Source: Adiantum capillus-veneris (lineage: Eukaryota > Streptophyta > Polypodiopsida > Polypodiales > Pteridaceae). Taken from it: a stretch of DNA of 64,000 nt. Numbering within the stretch: position 1 is the first letter of the stretch; each line of letters begins with the position of its first letter. This document shows positions 44,811 through 55,458 of the stretch, in pieces. The notes under the pieces are model-generated. The model had not been told where the DNA came from, searched no databases, and saw only the letters and a list, made by a program, of their open reading frames with translations. The translations under genes and the position numbers were made by a program. The stretch is from assembly GCA_014529385.2 (NCBI GenBank), contig CM043944.1, positions 48,524,768-48,588,767 on the forward strand, given 5' to 3'.

Positions 44811-45770
44811 TTGTTAGAAGATACCCAAAGGGATCTAGAACCAGCACCTAGGCAGATCCAGATTACAGACACCGTGTTCCCTACGCAACAACAACCTCAC
44901 CAAGTCCATAGACCCTTAGCCATACCTAGAGTCATCCAAGAAGAAAGTGACTTAAAGTCATGGGAAAGTGGGTGTACTCACTTCTTGATGGAAAGAATGT
45001 TTACAGAGGGACTACCTGATTCTATCAAAGAAATGGAGATCCCATCTTCCCCATGTCAAGGGACTGAAACCCAAAAGGTGCTGTTAAACATTGCCAAATT
45101 GATGGATTTCATGTCTTCAGAAGTTAGAACCACCATCATGTCCAAACTATATAAAGACCCTGAGCTAGTCTCAGCTCTTCGAGCCTTCCTCAATGGAAAA
45201 CTGAAGTTTGGGCTACCACAATTTGCACAGATGGATAGAGCTGAGGAGATGCCAATAGAGGAGGAACACTTAGATCCACAACCCAAATTAGATGAGAACC
45301 TTGTTATAGAAATACCTGTTAACAAGTTGGGACAATACTTTGAGGGTGATGAATCCAATGCGACCATACCAATCACTACTAAGGGATTAACTGTGAAGGG
45401 AATTCTTGATGGTGGCGCTGGGGTTAGGATTGTGACTAAAAGTTGCTAGGAAACTATGGGAAGACCTCACCTTGCGACGACAACCATAATAGTGAAGATG
45501 GCCAATGGGTCTATTGTTAAACCTATTGGGATGCTAGAAGATCTCAAGATCAAGGTCTTTGGACATAAAATAAGAGTTACCTTCATTCTTATGAATTTCT
45601 CCAAGCACACTGTGGCATCTGAGATGATCTTAGGACGTCCTTTCATGAGGGAAGCAAAAATGGTGCATGATTGGTCTAAAAACCAGGTCTACTTGCAGTT
45701 CCAAGATTCTGTCATTCGAGTGGATCTTGTAACTGGTAGAGCACATCCTCTAGGAAACACGTTTAATTGA
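44811..45770 (+). pseudogene. G aspartic protease region
   Basis: The frames 44811-45449 and 45456-45770 are almost contiguous and separated by one stop (TAG at 45447). The junction region reads GLTVKGILDGGAGVRIVTKS, where ILDGGAG is the protease active site (D-G-G-A). It is followed by FILMNFSKHTVASEMILGRP, the second conserved block. Retropepsin of Ty3/gypsy type; inactive because of the stop near the active site. Confidence 0.75.
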
Positions 45771-48260
45771 TCATAGATCTGACACCACAGTTCACTCAGC
45801 CCCATTGAAGTATTGTTACACGTGTAAAGCAGACACTGATGTTGGGAAAGATTCTCCTTATATGGATGTACTACCTGGGATGACTAAGTCGGACAATGTG
45901 GGTCCACCTAGTAGCAACCATAGACACTTGGGAAGATAGGGGGACGATCTGGGTAACACTTGAGGGGAATGAAATGCCATCACTCGTACCCATTAATATG
46001 CTCCAAGCAATTGTATATAGCTTCTGACAAGACTTATCCTAATATAACAAAGAAAACATACAAGTGGGTCCCTAAAGCTTCTTTAGAGACCATGGTTGAT
46101 GCTAAAAAACAGAAGCCTTGTAAGAAACGTCCCACTCCCTCCAAGAAATGTAAGGAGCCCAAGGCTACTATGAAGGAAATGATCAAATCTGGGTGCCAAA
46201 ATGTAAATTGTGCTCTTACATGTCACCTAACTCATGTGAGCCCAATCCTGTAGCTCCAAAACGAATTGAAGATCCCGAAAAGGAAAAAATCACGGAATGC
46301 TACACACCCACTCCAGAGCTAGTTTGGGTTCTAAGGAAAAACCAATCTATTCGGCTTAGCTCAGGAAAAAGGTGGTCAAATGAAGCTTCTGCTCTTCATG
46401 TAGTTCTTGTATGGAAATCGAAGCTTCAACACAACCTCCACCTACCATTGTACATATCCATACAAACAAGGAAGAGTTTGCACTTCTCGTTGTAAGTTCA
46501 CCACCTACAACAACGTTGCAAATAAAATCATGGGAGAGTACCTTACCACCCTTGCAACTAGATGAAACGCATAGGGCGGTCGAAAATTATTGGTCAAAGT
46601 CTTCATCCATAACAACTTGGAACAATTGGTTTCAAAAGGTGACGACATCATTCCAAAAGGCATGATCTACCCAAGGAAGGGGGGAGTGTTTGCTGACATC
46701 CATCAGTCACTTATTTCCCTCTCAACCTTCCTCCCCGACCTCTCAATCTCCCAATCTTAGAGAATGTATATATAAAGCCATATACTCACAAAAAAGAAAA
46801 AAAGTAAAGAGCAAGAGCAATTAGCAAACGAGTATGCACAATAAAAGTCAAAACATTGACCAGACCTACACATTCACATCTGGTACACTGAAATAGAAAC
46901 CAATGTCATTAAACACCTTTGATCCTCATCACTCGAGTGATGGAGGGTAGGTAGGATTAGTACAATAGGAGTATTTCTGTTTTAGAGTTTAGTAATTAGC
47001 AAAGTTCTTTTTTCCCACTGATGTGCCTCTTAGAGGTATCTTTGTGTTTTATAGTGTGTACAGGAACGTGTTCCTGTGGTGAGGATTTGGACCTTCATGG
47101 AATCTTTTTTTCGTTCACTCTTCAAACCAAGCGCGATCATCAACACAAACAGGTGTTTCTTGTCCATTAGCATTGCCTCTTATCTTTTTTGCATCTATGT
47201 TTGTCTGCTTTAATTGTAATTGGTAGCATAATATTCAACACATTTGCTTGTATCAAACATTAAATTCAATGTAATTTTTCTCATAAGCACTTGTTTAGTT
47301 TGACCAAGTTAGGTGTTAGAGATCTTCTCTTAATACCATGGGGAATGCCTTCCTAATAATCAATGGTTACTTAGGTTCTTAATCCGATTTAGGCAGCATT
47401 GTGTGAAATATACCAGGGCTTTCTAGTGGGATTAGTCCCTATCGACCTTTAGCTTAAGTATGATAAAGGGAGTTTACTAGTGTGATAAGCCTGGGGAGGG
47501 TAACAGTGCTATATGACCCCTCAAAGTTACAAAATTAAAATACTGAAAACATAAAAAAAAAAAATCAAAGTGCCACAATGTAAAATATTAAGCTGGAAGA
47601 GAAATCTCAGCTTGATTTGGTACTTCACTCACATATATCGCCTATGGTACTAGAGCCCTAGAGGTTCCCAGTGTGGGCGCTTTTCCTTGAAAAGCAAAAA
47701 ACCCAAGACATACAAAATAAACACACACATCAAAATTGACTTTGGGGGTCAAAGGAAAGGAAATAAGTCAGGCGATGATTTCATGAGCAATTTCTTTTAT
47801 TGTAGTTTAACTACAAGGTCTTCTAGGTATAGCCTCTAGTTAGCCCTCGGACATGAAATACTTGGCTTTCGCGATTAAAAACAACTTAATTGACCAGAGA
47901 AAATTGAGAAGCTTGCCCATGGTATTAATAGTCGATCTCTAGTGCCTTTCGATCGTTAAATTAGCGACCCCGGACTTGTTTAGTTTTTGACATTCCCAAC
48001 AGTTTCTACATTTGATTATATTACAATTTAATGTTTATTATTGACAATGGTTTAAAATTTTTTTACCAATCAATTTGTCTGTCTACAACTGCATTTGCTT
48101 TTTAATTGTATATGAAAATGCAATTACTGTGCCAATGTTGTTTGACTTTGCAGTGACTGAAGAAGGCTAAGGACATTCATCTCAAATGCTCTTCCACCTC
48201 GACGAACGAGCTTCAACTCAATAGCTTCCGAGGACGGAATCTACATCAGGAAGGGGGGCA
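45771..48260 (+). other. G 3' interior without polymerase genes
   Basis: Short frames to 46665 have no RT, RNase H or integrase motif. GGAAGGGGGGAGTGTTTGC at 46675 resembles the true polypurine tract and LTR start at 48249-48265. The rest is AT-rich and non-coding. The real polypurine tract AGGAAGGGGGGCA is at 48248-48260. Confidence 0.6.
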
Positions 48261-48540
48261 TGTTAACCCTCACGCACATTCCTGTCACCTATGACCATGC
48301 CGTATTATTTATTTGGTAGAGTCAGGTACCGAGCTTGTTGGTCCAATAGAAAAAGAGTACCTTGATCTCTGATGAGAGGCGCACTCTAACATGAATCAAG
48401 GGTTAGTTGGCTAAGTATGGGCACCCAAGTGTGAATGGGGCGAGCTCATATAAAAGTCACCTAAATTTAAAAATCATTCATTCTTTCATGTGTGCAATTG
48501 AAGAGTGCCCTTGCTCCATCTCCATCTTCTTGTGTATGTG

Positions 48541-48631
<91 letters not shown>

Positions 48632-48883
48632 ATTGCGACGACGGTACGGCGGCGGTGAAGCGGTTGAGCGTGGCACAGCGGCGGATCCTTCTTCTTCGTG
48701 GCGAGGAATCCTCCACGAAGGCGAGCGTAGGGCGGTGAGTGACACACCCTTGCTCTCTTGAGTTTGCTAGATTAGTCTAGTTATGTGCTTGGAGCTATTT
48801 GTGACTCATGCACAATGTATCGGCAAGTCACGCACAATGTATCGGCAAGTCCCTTGCATTGACACGTGCGACAGACGCGCACA
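48261..48883 (+). repeat. G 3' LTR with GA microsatellite
   Basis: Homologous to 40012-40591. It carries (GA)n at 48546-48630 without the long TG run, and a small duplication of the CACAATGTATCGGCAAGTC block near 48811-48852. Confidence 0.92.
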
Positions 48884-48888
48884 TTAGG

Positions 48889-49607
48889 TCACTTTAAATG
48901 GCTTTATAAATAAAAGCAACAAAAGGTTTTTTTTACCTCACTAAAAAGATTTGAATTGCCTCCATTGATTAAGGAAAGAACTTGACAATTTTTGCAAGGT
49001 AATTGAAGGGTTGACTCTTTTGTGCCGATATGGGTATTAAGACACTTGGATCAGAAGGGGTGGTGGCCTTCTAATCAAAATGATATGTATGATAATATTT
49101 ATCTAAGGACTAATAAAAATTGGGACTGTATAGAAATAATATTTATAATTATTTTCATAAATCAAAGGAAAATTACTTTTTTACAAACATTAAAATGAAT
49201 ATGGATTAAATGAGCTCTTTGGACAATTGTTTTAAGTTTAAAAAGTTGTAAGCTGGACATGTATAATAACTGAAATGGTCCATTGAAACCTATAAAACAC
49301 ATTCAAAGCTAACGTATCTGTTGTTTTGTTTGAATGGATGTAGGTAAGGACTCTATCGTTTCTTGGATTTTTTTTGGTTTGAAACAAATGTCTGTCCTTG
49401 ACATTCCAGGCTCTTACCACTTCTTAGAACATACATTTTAGATCAGTTATTGTACTTCTACACTAGAATGAGACCTCATTTATATAGCAATGTACAAAAA
49501 TAATTCTAAAACTGAGTTGTTTTTGTATTAATCATTGTCACTTGTCTAAAGCCAGTTGTCTTTTGAACTTAAAAATTCATTTATGTTTTATTATAGAAGT
49601 AAAGTAG

Positions 49608-49654
<47 letters not shown>

Positions 49655-51035
49655 ATCGTCAAGAGCGAGTAGAGAAGAATTCGACAGACAACACACCCAC
49701 ACACGACTCTCAAAATGGAGAGAAGGTGTGACGGAGATTAGAGTACCGACATCGTTTTGTCACCTTGGACAGAGTTTAGTGTTCTTGTACCCACTCTTGC
49801 GGGAGTGAGGATTGCATATGCTTGTGTGGCTACAAACAGATAGTCATAGGTTTCACAGGTTTTTTGCAGTTTCTCTTGTGAGATGCGTTTTGAGCTAGTT
49901 TTCTCACTACTTGCATATATGGTTATGCGCTTTACGCTCAGTTGAGTTGTTTGTCCTAGATTGTATGCTTGCAGATATAGCAGATTGTGGAGCTGATTTT
50001 ATGCATATGTGAGCATCAATTTTGATGCGTTCGATCACGATTTTCATGATTGTGTAGTGGTCGAGTGATCTTCCACTTTATTGCCAATTTAACATGGTTT
50101 ATGATAGAGATCGTACTTGAGGTTTTGCTCAGTTTACAGGGGGAACTTTGTGACACTGCTTAGAGAGCGGTCTTTCCGGATACATTGCAGATCATTAGTG
50201 ATTGCTAGAGGAGTATGTAGTGGCTTGGTATATCCTATGTACGTGTTTGTGGTTTGAGACGGCATAGCTTCGGTTTTGTTGCTGACATGCTTTGAGCGAG
50301 AGATGAGATGTGTCTCCTTTGCCGGTGAGCTCCACCATGCTCACAACACAGAGCATTTAGCTGTGCAGGGTGTGCCAGTAGATTTTGTAGAGACAGAGGT
50401 AGAGCGGAAGTGTTCTAGTGAGACACATCAGGTGTGGTCAGAGTCTGTGTAGGTAGAGTCTGTCAGGGTCTGCTCCCCAGAGACATAGAGAGAGATGACA
50501 AACATGGAGTTCTTTGATATGCTCATACTAGGGGCTGATGAGTTGGTGCTAGGACACACAACTCCGCCTATGGGTGAGAGGGACGTAGGTATTTCAATGT
50601 CGGCGTTGACACATCCATACGAGATCAGTAGTCTTAATGATGCAGTATATGCAGATAGCACAGGGGAGGCTAGGACAGATAGGTTTGCGTAGATTTTGCA
50701 GCGTTCGGGCGTTTCATGTACAACCTACTAGTGTCAAGGCTCGACCTAGCAGTTGCAGTTGGGAGCATTTGCAGACAGCAGGGATTGTTAGTCGTACGAT
50801 GACTGACACTAGCATGATGCATAGTGGAGTTTTGCAGATTCTACGGGATTTACATGTAGGTTCTAGCATGGATACGCACGCTCGCCTATCATTGGAGCCG
50901 ATACGACTGCATGTAGATTGATTGAGCGAGCCAGTGGGCATAGGTTGAGAGAGTCTCTCACCTGTTTTCTTGTACATACTAGTAGTTTCTCTAGTAGGAT
51001 CCACTTATCAACACATTCGTCTTTAACTGGGAGAT
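48889..51035 (+). other. F interior, right part
   Basis: It contains a (CA)n run (49611-49650) and then about 1.4 kb of sequence leading to AACTGGGAGATTG just before an F LTR. Short frames (50495-50921) show no copia domain. Confidence 0.45.
49611..49650. repeat. (CA)n microsatellite
   Basis: About 20 CA units. Confidence 0.98.
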
Positions 51036-51246
51036 TGTTGGGGTAAAGGAGTATGTGCCTCTTGCTCGACCTTTGAGGGTATGAGCGCCTGTCCACTACT
51101 CACCTTATTGATTGTACATATATACAATAGTAAGGAGTAGCTCATTGAGCCCTACTCCACTCACACATTACTCTACTCTCTCCTTCTTCCCTTCCCGTAC
51201 ACACATCGCATCGCGCATACACGCATCCGTGCACATGCACTCTTCA
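51036..51246 (+). repeat. Extra F LTR copy
   Basis: TGTTGGGGTAAAGGAGTATG to CACTCTTCA, 211 bp, with the TTGATTGTACATATATACAA block. It is followed by a primer-site-like TTGTATCAGAGC. Confidence 0.85.
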
Positions 51247-51304
51247 ACTTGTATCAGAGCTAGTAGGACTCACTTATCGACACATTCGCCTTTAAGTGGG
51301 AGAT
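51247..51304 (+). other. 58-bp mini-interior with primer site and polypurine tract
   Basis: TTGTATCAGAGC (51249-51260, one mismatch to TGGTATCAGAGC) is followed about 30 bases later by AAGTGGGAGATTG. Its last about 45 bases match those before the LTR at 51036. It has everything a miniature retroelement interior needs and nothing else. Confidence 0.75.
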
Positions 51305-51512
51305 TGTTGGGGCAAAGGTATATGTGCCTTGCCTGGTTGCTTAGGCTATGGACGTTCACCCACTTATCACCTTGTTAGTTATACATATATACAACAATAA
51401 GTAGTAGCTCACCTGAGCCCTACTCCATCCACACAACGATCTACTCTCTCCCTCTCGCCTTCTCGCACGCACACACCACACCGTACACATCCGTGCGCAC
51501 AGACACTCTTCA
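51305..51512 (+). repeat. F 3' LTR
   Basis: TGTTGGGGCAAAGGTATATG to CACTCTTCA, 208 bp. The following CTACA (51513-51517) matches the bases before the 5' LTR. Confidence 0.85.
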
Positions 51513-51517
51513 CTACA

Positions 51518-52500
51518 CACAATTTATTGTATGCTCTCAATCTTGATGTAACTACTTTATTTGATAATAATGCCTCTCTATTGGACGTTCTTATGTGGAA
51601 AGAGACAAAGATTGTGACATTTGGCTTATCCTCTTGGTATCAAGTTTTTCATAAAACAACTCACAAATTGGGTAAAGCATAAAGCTCACATTGAGATGGT
51701 TACATGGCATTGCTCTGAGTGGCCATCATAATAGTGATTCGGGATTGTTCAGGCTACCATTGATCCATATTTTGTATATTACTTGACCCTCCTTAGTTGG
51801 AGGAAAAATCTCTTTTGTTACAAATAAAAAAGTCGTCATGCATGATTAGGTGGCTTGGCTTTTACTGCTTGAACATACCAACACGGTTTTTCTTGGAGGC
51901 TTCAAATGGGGGCGAGTATGATATCCCAATGTAAATGATATCTTATTTTCAAAAGTGGAGTCCGAAACAAGGTTTTTGGTTCACCTTTGCCAACATTTGT
52001 TGCGATAAAATTTCATAGCCTGAATCTTGATACCTGCCGGGCATTCCAAGACCTTTTCGTGGAATGCTCGACAACTAGAGGCCTAACAGGGAAGATGTGC
52101 AAATGGGTACAAAGAATGTGCAAGATAGGATTTTTCAAGAAGGATCCGTGCCTTGGTGGGAAACAGTTTCAAAGCCCTCCACTTGTGATATACACGTAAA
52201 TTGTCAGATACAATTTCTTCAGTAATATCTCGAAGGCCACGAATTGCCGTGTCTTTGATAGTGTCCTCTTTGTGGCTAGCTTCTCAGAGATAGTGCAAGA
52301 AAGCAAGGAGTTCATATTTGTGTCAGGAAAAAGACAAAGCTTGGATGATTGGCTTAGGGCGACCCTTGTCATCTGCTCGAACCTTGCGGTGTGAAAGATT
52401 GGGCTTTTGGTAATAGTACGTTAGTAGATACTTCTCTGATGTAACCATCGGGCCTTCAAGGTTGTGCATAAGCTTGAGGTTGATATGTAATTTTTTGGTG
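51518..52500 (+). pseudogene. LINE remnant, 3' part
   Basis: Directly after the F duplication the reading is compatible with the RT segment that follows the GCPLSP block. It soon decays into AT-rich sequence with no long frame. The right limit is arbitrary. Confidence 0.45.
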
Positions 52501-53226
52501 GCATTCTAATACAATCACTCACAATTGTGAGTTTTGCAAGGAAAGAAAAAAGGAATTACATAGCCTAACTATAAGGGGACTTGGAAAATTTTAATTTTAA
52601 TACTCACATGATTGCTTGAAGAGCCACATTTATCCACAAATAAAAAGAATGTACTAGTTATTGCTTGGTCACATGTTTAATAGGATATTCTGCATCAATT
52701 TTCTTGCTACTTTCGTGGTAAATGGAATGTATCTAATTGGGATAAGGTTTTCAATGCTTGTTTTGTAAAAATACCGCATTTTTGTTTGATTCATGGGAAC
52801 AAATTTGTAAAATTTTGCATTGAAATGGCAGTCAGGCGTATATTGGAAACTCCTTCAGGGTGGAATATATGTACATTGGAGGTTTTTTTCAAAGATCCAC
52901 ATGTGTTATTTCTAGGAATTCAAAGTTAAGCAATCAATAAGAAAGGTCTTACTAGCATATTCAAATGAAAGATGCCAATAAATGGTTTCTTGCCTTCCTT
53001 TGCAGCCAGGAAAAAAATCAAATTGGCTACATATTCACACAATTATTGGCAGCTTCGTTGTGCATATGTCCGTCAAGGTCCAGGGTCGGGGGGCTGCTGA
53101 TCATAGCCCTCAATTGCCTGCGCTTTCCTGAGTAGTAGAACCTGCAACAGCCGTCAGATGTTCTACACGTTTATTATTGTTTGCAAATGATCATCTGACT
53201 TCTCAGCATTAGTAATCCAAACTATG
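52501..53226. other. Intergenic, nothing recognised
   Basis: AT-rich, without a convincing frame or repeat. Confidence 0.3.
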
Positions 53227-53234
53227 GCGTAGAG

Positions 53235-53448
53235 CAGTGCTCGAAAAAAACTTTTTTCCAAAAACTTGGCAAACCTACATATGTGAAACAACAGAGGTAA
53301 ATTGACAAAATTTGAAGGTTTTCACACCAAATTACACTAAATTTTTCAAAATTTTGAAGGTTTTCTCACCTTCAAATATAAAATTTAGAGGTAAATTTCA
53401 AAATTTGTAGGTGGGATTACACTAAACCTAGGTTTTTTTCGAGCATTG
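53235..53448. mobile_element. hAT-like MITE, copy 1 (214 bp)
   Basis: Ends are CAGTGCTCGAAAAAAAC and GTTTTTTTCGAGCATTG, inverted repeats. GCGTAGAG at 53227-53234 and 53449-53456 is a perfect 8-bp duplication. AT-rich interior, no coding. Size, 8-bp duplication and CAGTG ends fit hAT-type MITEs. Confidence 0.85.
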
Positions 53449-53456
53449 GCGTAGAG

Positions 53457-54665
53457 CGCCCACCAGCTGACACATCAGCATTCAACACTTCACTGCCATC
53501 GTGCCATCTCAGCGTGTTGAAGAATGGACTGCAGGGACTACGGCAGTCTGCACAGTGTGCTCAGAGTAGGACGCGTCAGCATGCGGCAGCAACCACTATC
53601 CACGTGGATTGATTTAATTGATTGTGCTTGCCCCCCTCCCTTGGCCCCTTGACGGCCGGGAATGGTCCCTGACTGACCATTCCCTTCCGTCGGTTGCCAT
53701 GCAGTTGCAGTATTACAGGGAATGGCCATGGGCCATTCCCTACACCATAATATCCAACTCCCACCACGTCTGCTTCAAGTTCACAGGCTATAGAATTGGC
53801 AATTACCCTACTCTCAAACTCCTTGGTGGAGAGCCAAAACTTCATGCTTCCACTTGGCTCTCCTTCCTTCTGCATGGCATGAAAATTTTAACAATGCATG
53901 GTAGATATAAATGGGGAATGCGCATTGGTCATGATGCTTTCCTAATCTTTGATGCTCTCCAACAATCTTTTTAAAACACAAGTCCTTTTTGAGGTGTGTT
54001 TCTCAGACATGCTCTCTACAATGGCCACATTGCATAAAAGAAGATTCACATCTGGCATATGTTGCAGATGCCACTTCAAGCAAGAAGGTGGGTGACATTG
54101 CTTCTGATATTGCCCTACCATGATAGTTTGGTGTAGTTATCTACAGTCTTGTTGACATTTCAACCGAAAACAAATCTCACTAGGGTTGTGGCCTTTTGAT
54201 CTTCCAAAGCCTCTCCAAAATTTTGGTGCTTGAGCTGATTAGATATTGGTTTCTTTTTAGTACATCGACTTGTGGAAATGCCACTCTCTTCCAAAAATGT
54301 CAAGTGACCACCCTCTCTTCCCTGGTCTCACATTAGGCATGGTGTCTTGTTCGATGCTCGCTGTCTACATAGTGACAATAAAAGCTTGTCGGTTATGTTA
54401 TTTGCTTTGATGTACCAGATGCCATTATGAAACAAAGCAAACCCTCCCCCCCCTCCCCCCAAAAAAAATAAAAATAAAAAAATAAAATAAAAAATACAAA
54501 TACATTTATACTCATCTTGGTGTAGTCCTTGTATGCGATAAACTCACATGATACACCGACATACTTTTAGGTGAATACCTTGGGCTAAAGGTGTGGATGC
54601 ATGCCCATCGAACCTTGATCATGCTCCTTGACTATAGCCAATCTTAGGAAGGTGGTTGGGCCACC
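53457..54665. other. Intergenic, nothing recognised
   Basis: Overlapping sense and antisense frames at 53538-53974 have no known domain. An A-rich simple stretch is at 54441-54500. Confidence 0.3.
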
Positions 54666-54673
54666 CTCCAATT

Positions 54674-54889
54674 CAGTGTTCGGGAAAAATCATTTTTCCA
54701 GCCATACAAAATTCCTTTCCTTGCATTCGCCAAGAGGAATTTTTACAAAATTAGGTTATTTTTTTGATTTTTTACACTATTTTTCTCTCTTTTGGGGCGG
54801 AATATCTCCTTTTCCCCTCGCCCTCAACCGGCTTCTTGAAATTGAAAACGGCACGATATTAAGTTGAGACACATTTTTCCCGAACACTG
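54674..54889. mobile_element. hAT-like MITE, copy 2 (216 bp)
   Basis: Ends are CAGTGTTCGGGAAAAAT and ATTTTTCCCGAACACTG. Flanks CTCCAATT (54666-54673) and CTTCAATT (54890-54897) are an 8-bp duplication with one mismatch. Nearly the same length as copy 1, with related ends. Confidence 0.82.
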
Positions 54890-55054
54890 CTTCAATTTGA
54901 AGCTGGTTTGAGTTGCAATTATTTTGTAGAGATAATAAAAGCTATTGTAGAGGGCTTCCTAGCCTGGTTAAATTACCCCTCAAAGTCACCTCTAGGGGCT
55001 TATGAATAGATGCTGAAAGGCCCCCTTTTGTGGTAGTGGGTGCTCCTTGAATTA

Positions 55055-55458
55055 GGGTAAAGGGGCCAATAAAAAACCACCCCTCTTTAGGAGGACCGTC
55101 GGGGCCAATTTTTTGTGCACTTTCGGACCCATTGTGAGACACAAATGGGTGAGAGTTGGGATGGACAATGTAGCCAACTTGCACTCGTGGCCATTAGATC
55201 TTGGGTTCAAGCCTTGTTGACACAATGGCTCTAAATGCCCCCCCATTCTGGTTTTCTATTTACACCCACTTTTTATACACATAAAAAATATTGTGCAGAC
55301 GTTCTTCGTCTGTATAAATGCAACTTGATTTCAGATTTTTATTGCTGGTAGAGACGATCTCGATCTTCATTTTGAACGTCTAAGCACTCGATTCTGTTTA
55401 GCGTGCTTTTCGAAGTGTGTGTTTTCTCTTAGGTGACCTTAAGTTGGTCCCTTTACCC
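55055..55458. mobile_element. Inverted-repeat element, family copy 2 (about 404 bp)
   Basis: It begins GGGTAAAGGGGCCAATAAAA and ends TTGGTCCCTTTACCC, the ends of the 33180 copy. The interior has TAGCCAACTTG and, about 30 bases later, GGGTTCAAGCC, which resemble tRNA A and B boxes. About 150 bp in the right half are absent from copy 1. Target duplication unclear. Confidence 0.6.

Larger units (their letters stand above)
40012..48883 (+). mobile_element. Gag-protease-only LTR element G, structurally complete
   Basis: LTRs at 40012-40591 and 48261-48883 both run TGTTAACC...GCGCACA, with duplication TTAGG on both sides. The tRNA-Asp-type primer site follows the 5' LTR, and a polypurine tract (AGGAAGGGGGGCA) abuts the 3' LTR. 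The interior has gag with retrotransposon-gag capsid, four zinc knuckles and a retropepsin, each with frame breaks. No RT, RNase H or integrase motif appears on either strand between 45770 and 48260. This is the layout of plant TR-GAG-type non-autonomous elements, which need enzymes from a partner. The primer site suggests an Athila/Tat-like partner. Confidence 0.85.
36031..51512 (+). mobile_element. Copia-like non-autonomous LTR element F, carrying nested H and G
   Basis: It is bounded by a TGTT...CTCTTCA LTR on both sides and by the 5-bp duplication CTACA (36026-36030, 51513-51517). The 5' LTR is 36031-36076 plus 37838-38038, split by H. The 3' LTR is 51305-51512. A GTGGGAGATTG tract precedes the 3' LTR, as in many plant Ty1/copia elements. 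After removing H and G about 4.8 kb remain, with no copia gag, protease, integrase or RT motif seen, so I call it non-autonomous. A second F LTR unit lies just before the 3' LTR. Placing these distant parts in one element rests on the matching duplication, LTR homology and the restored LINE reading. Confidence 0.78.

Noticed and set aside
53538-53974. Overlapping 99- and 118-residue frames on opposite strands
   Set aside because: No domain, no splice support, and sense/antisense overlap suggests chance.
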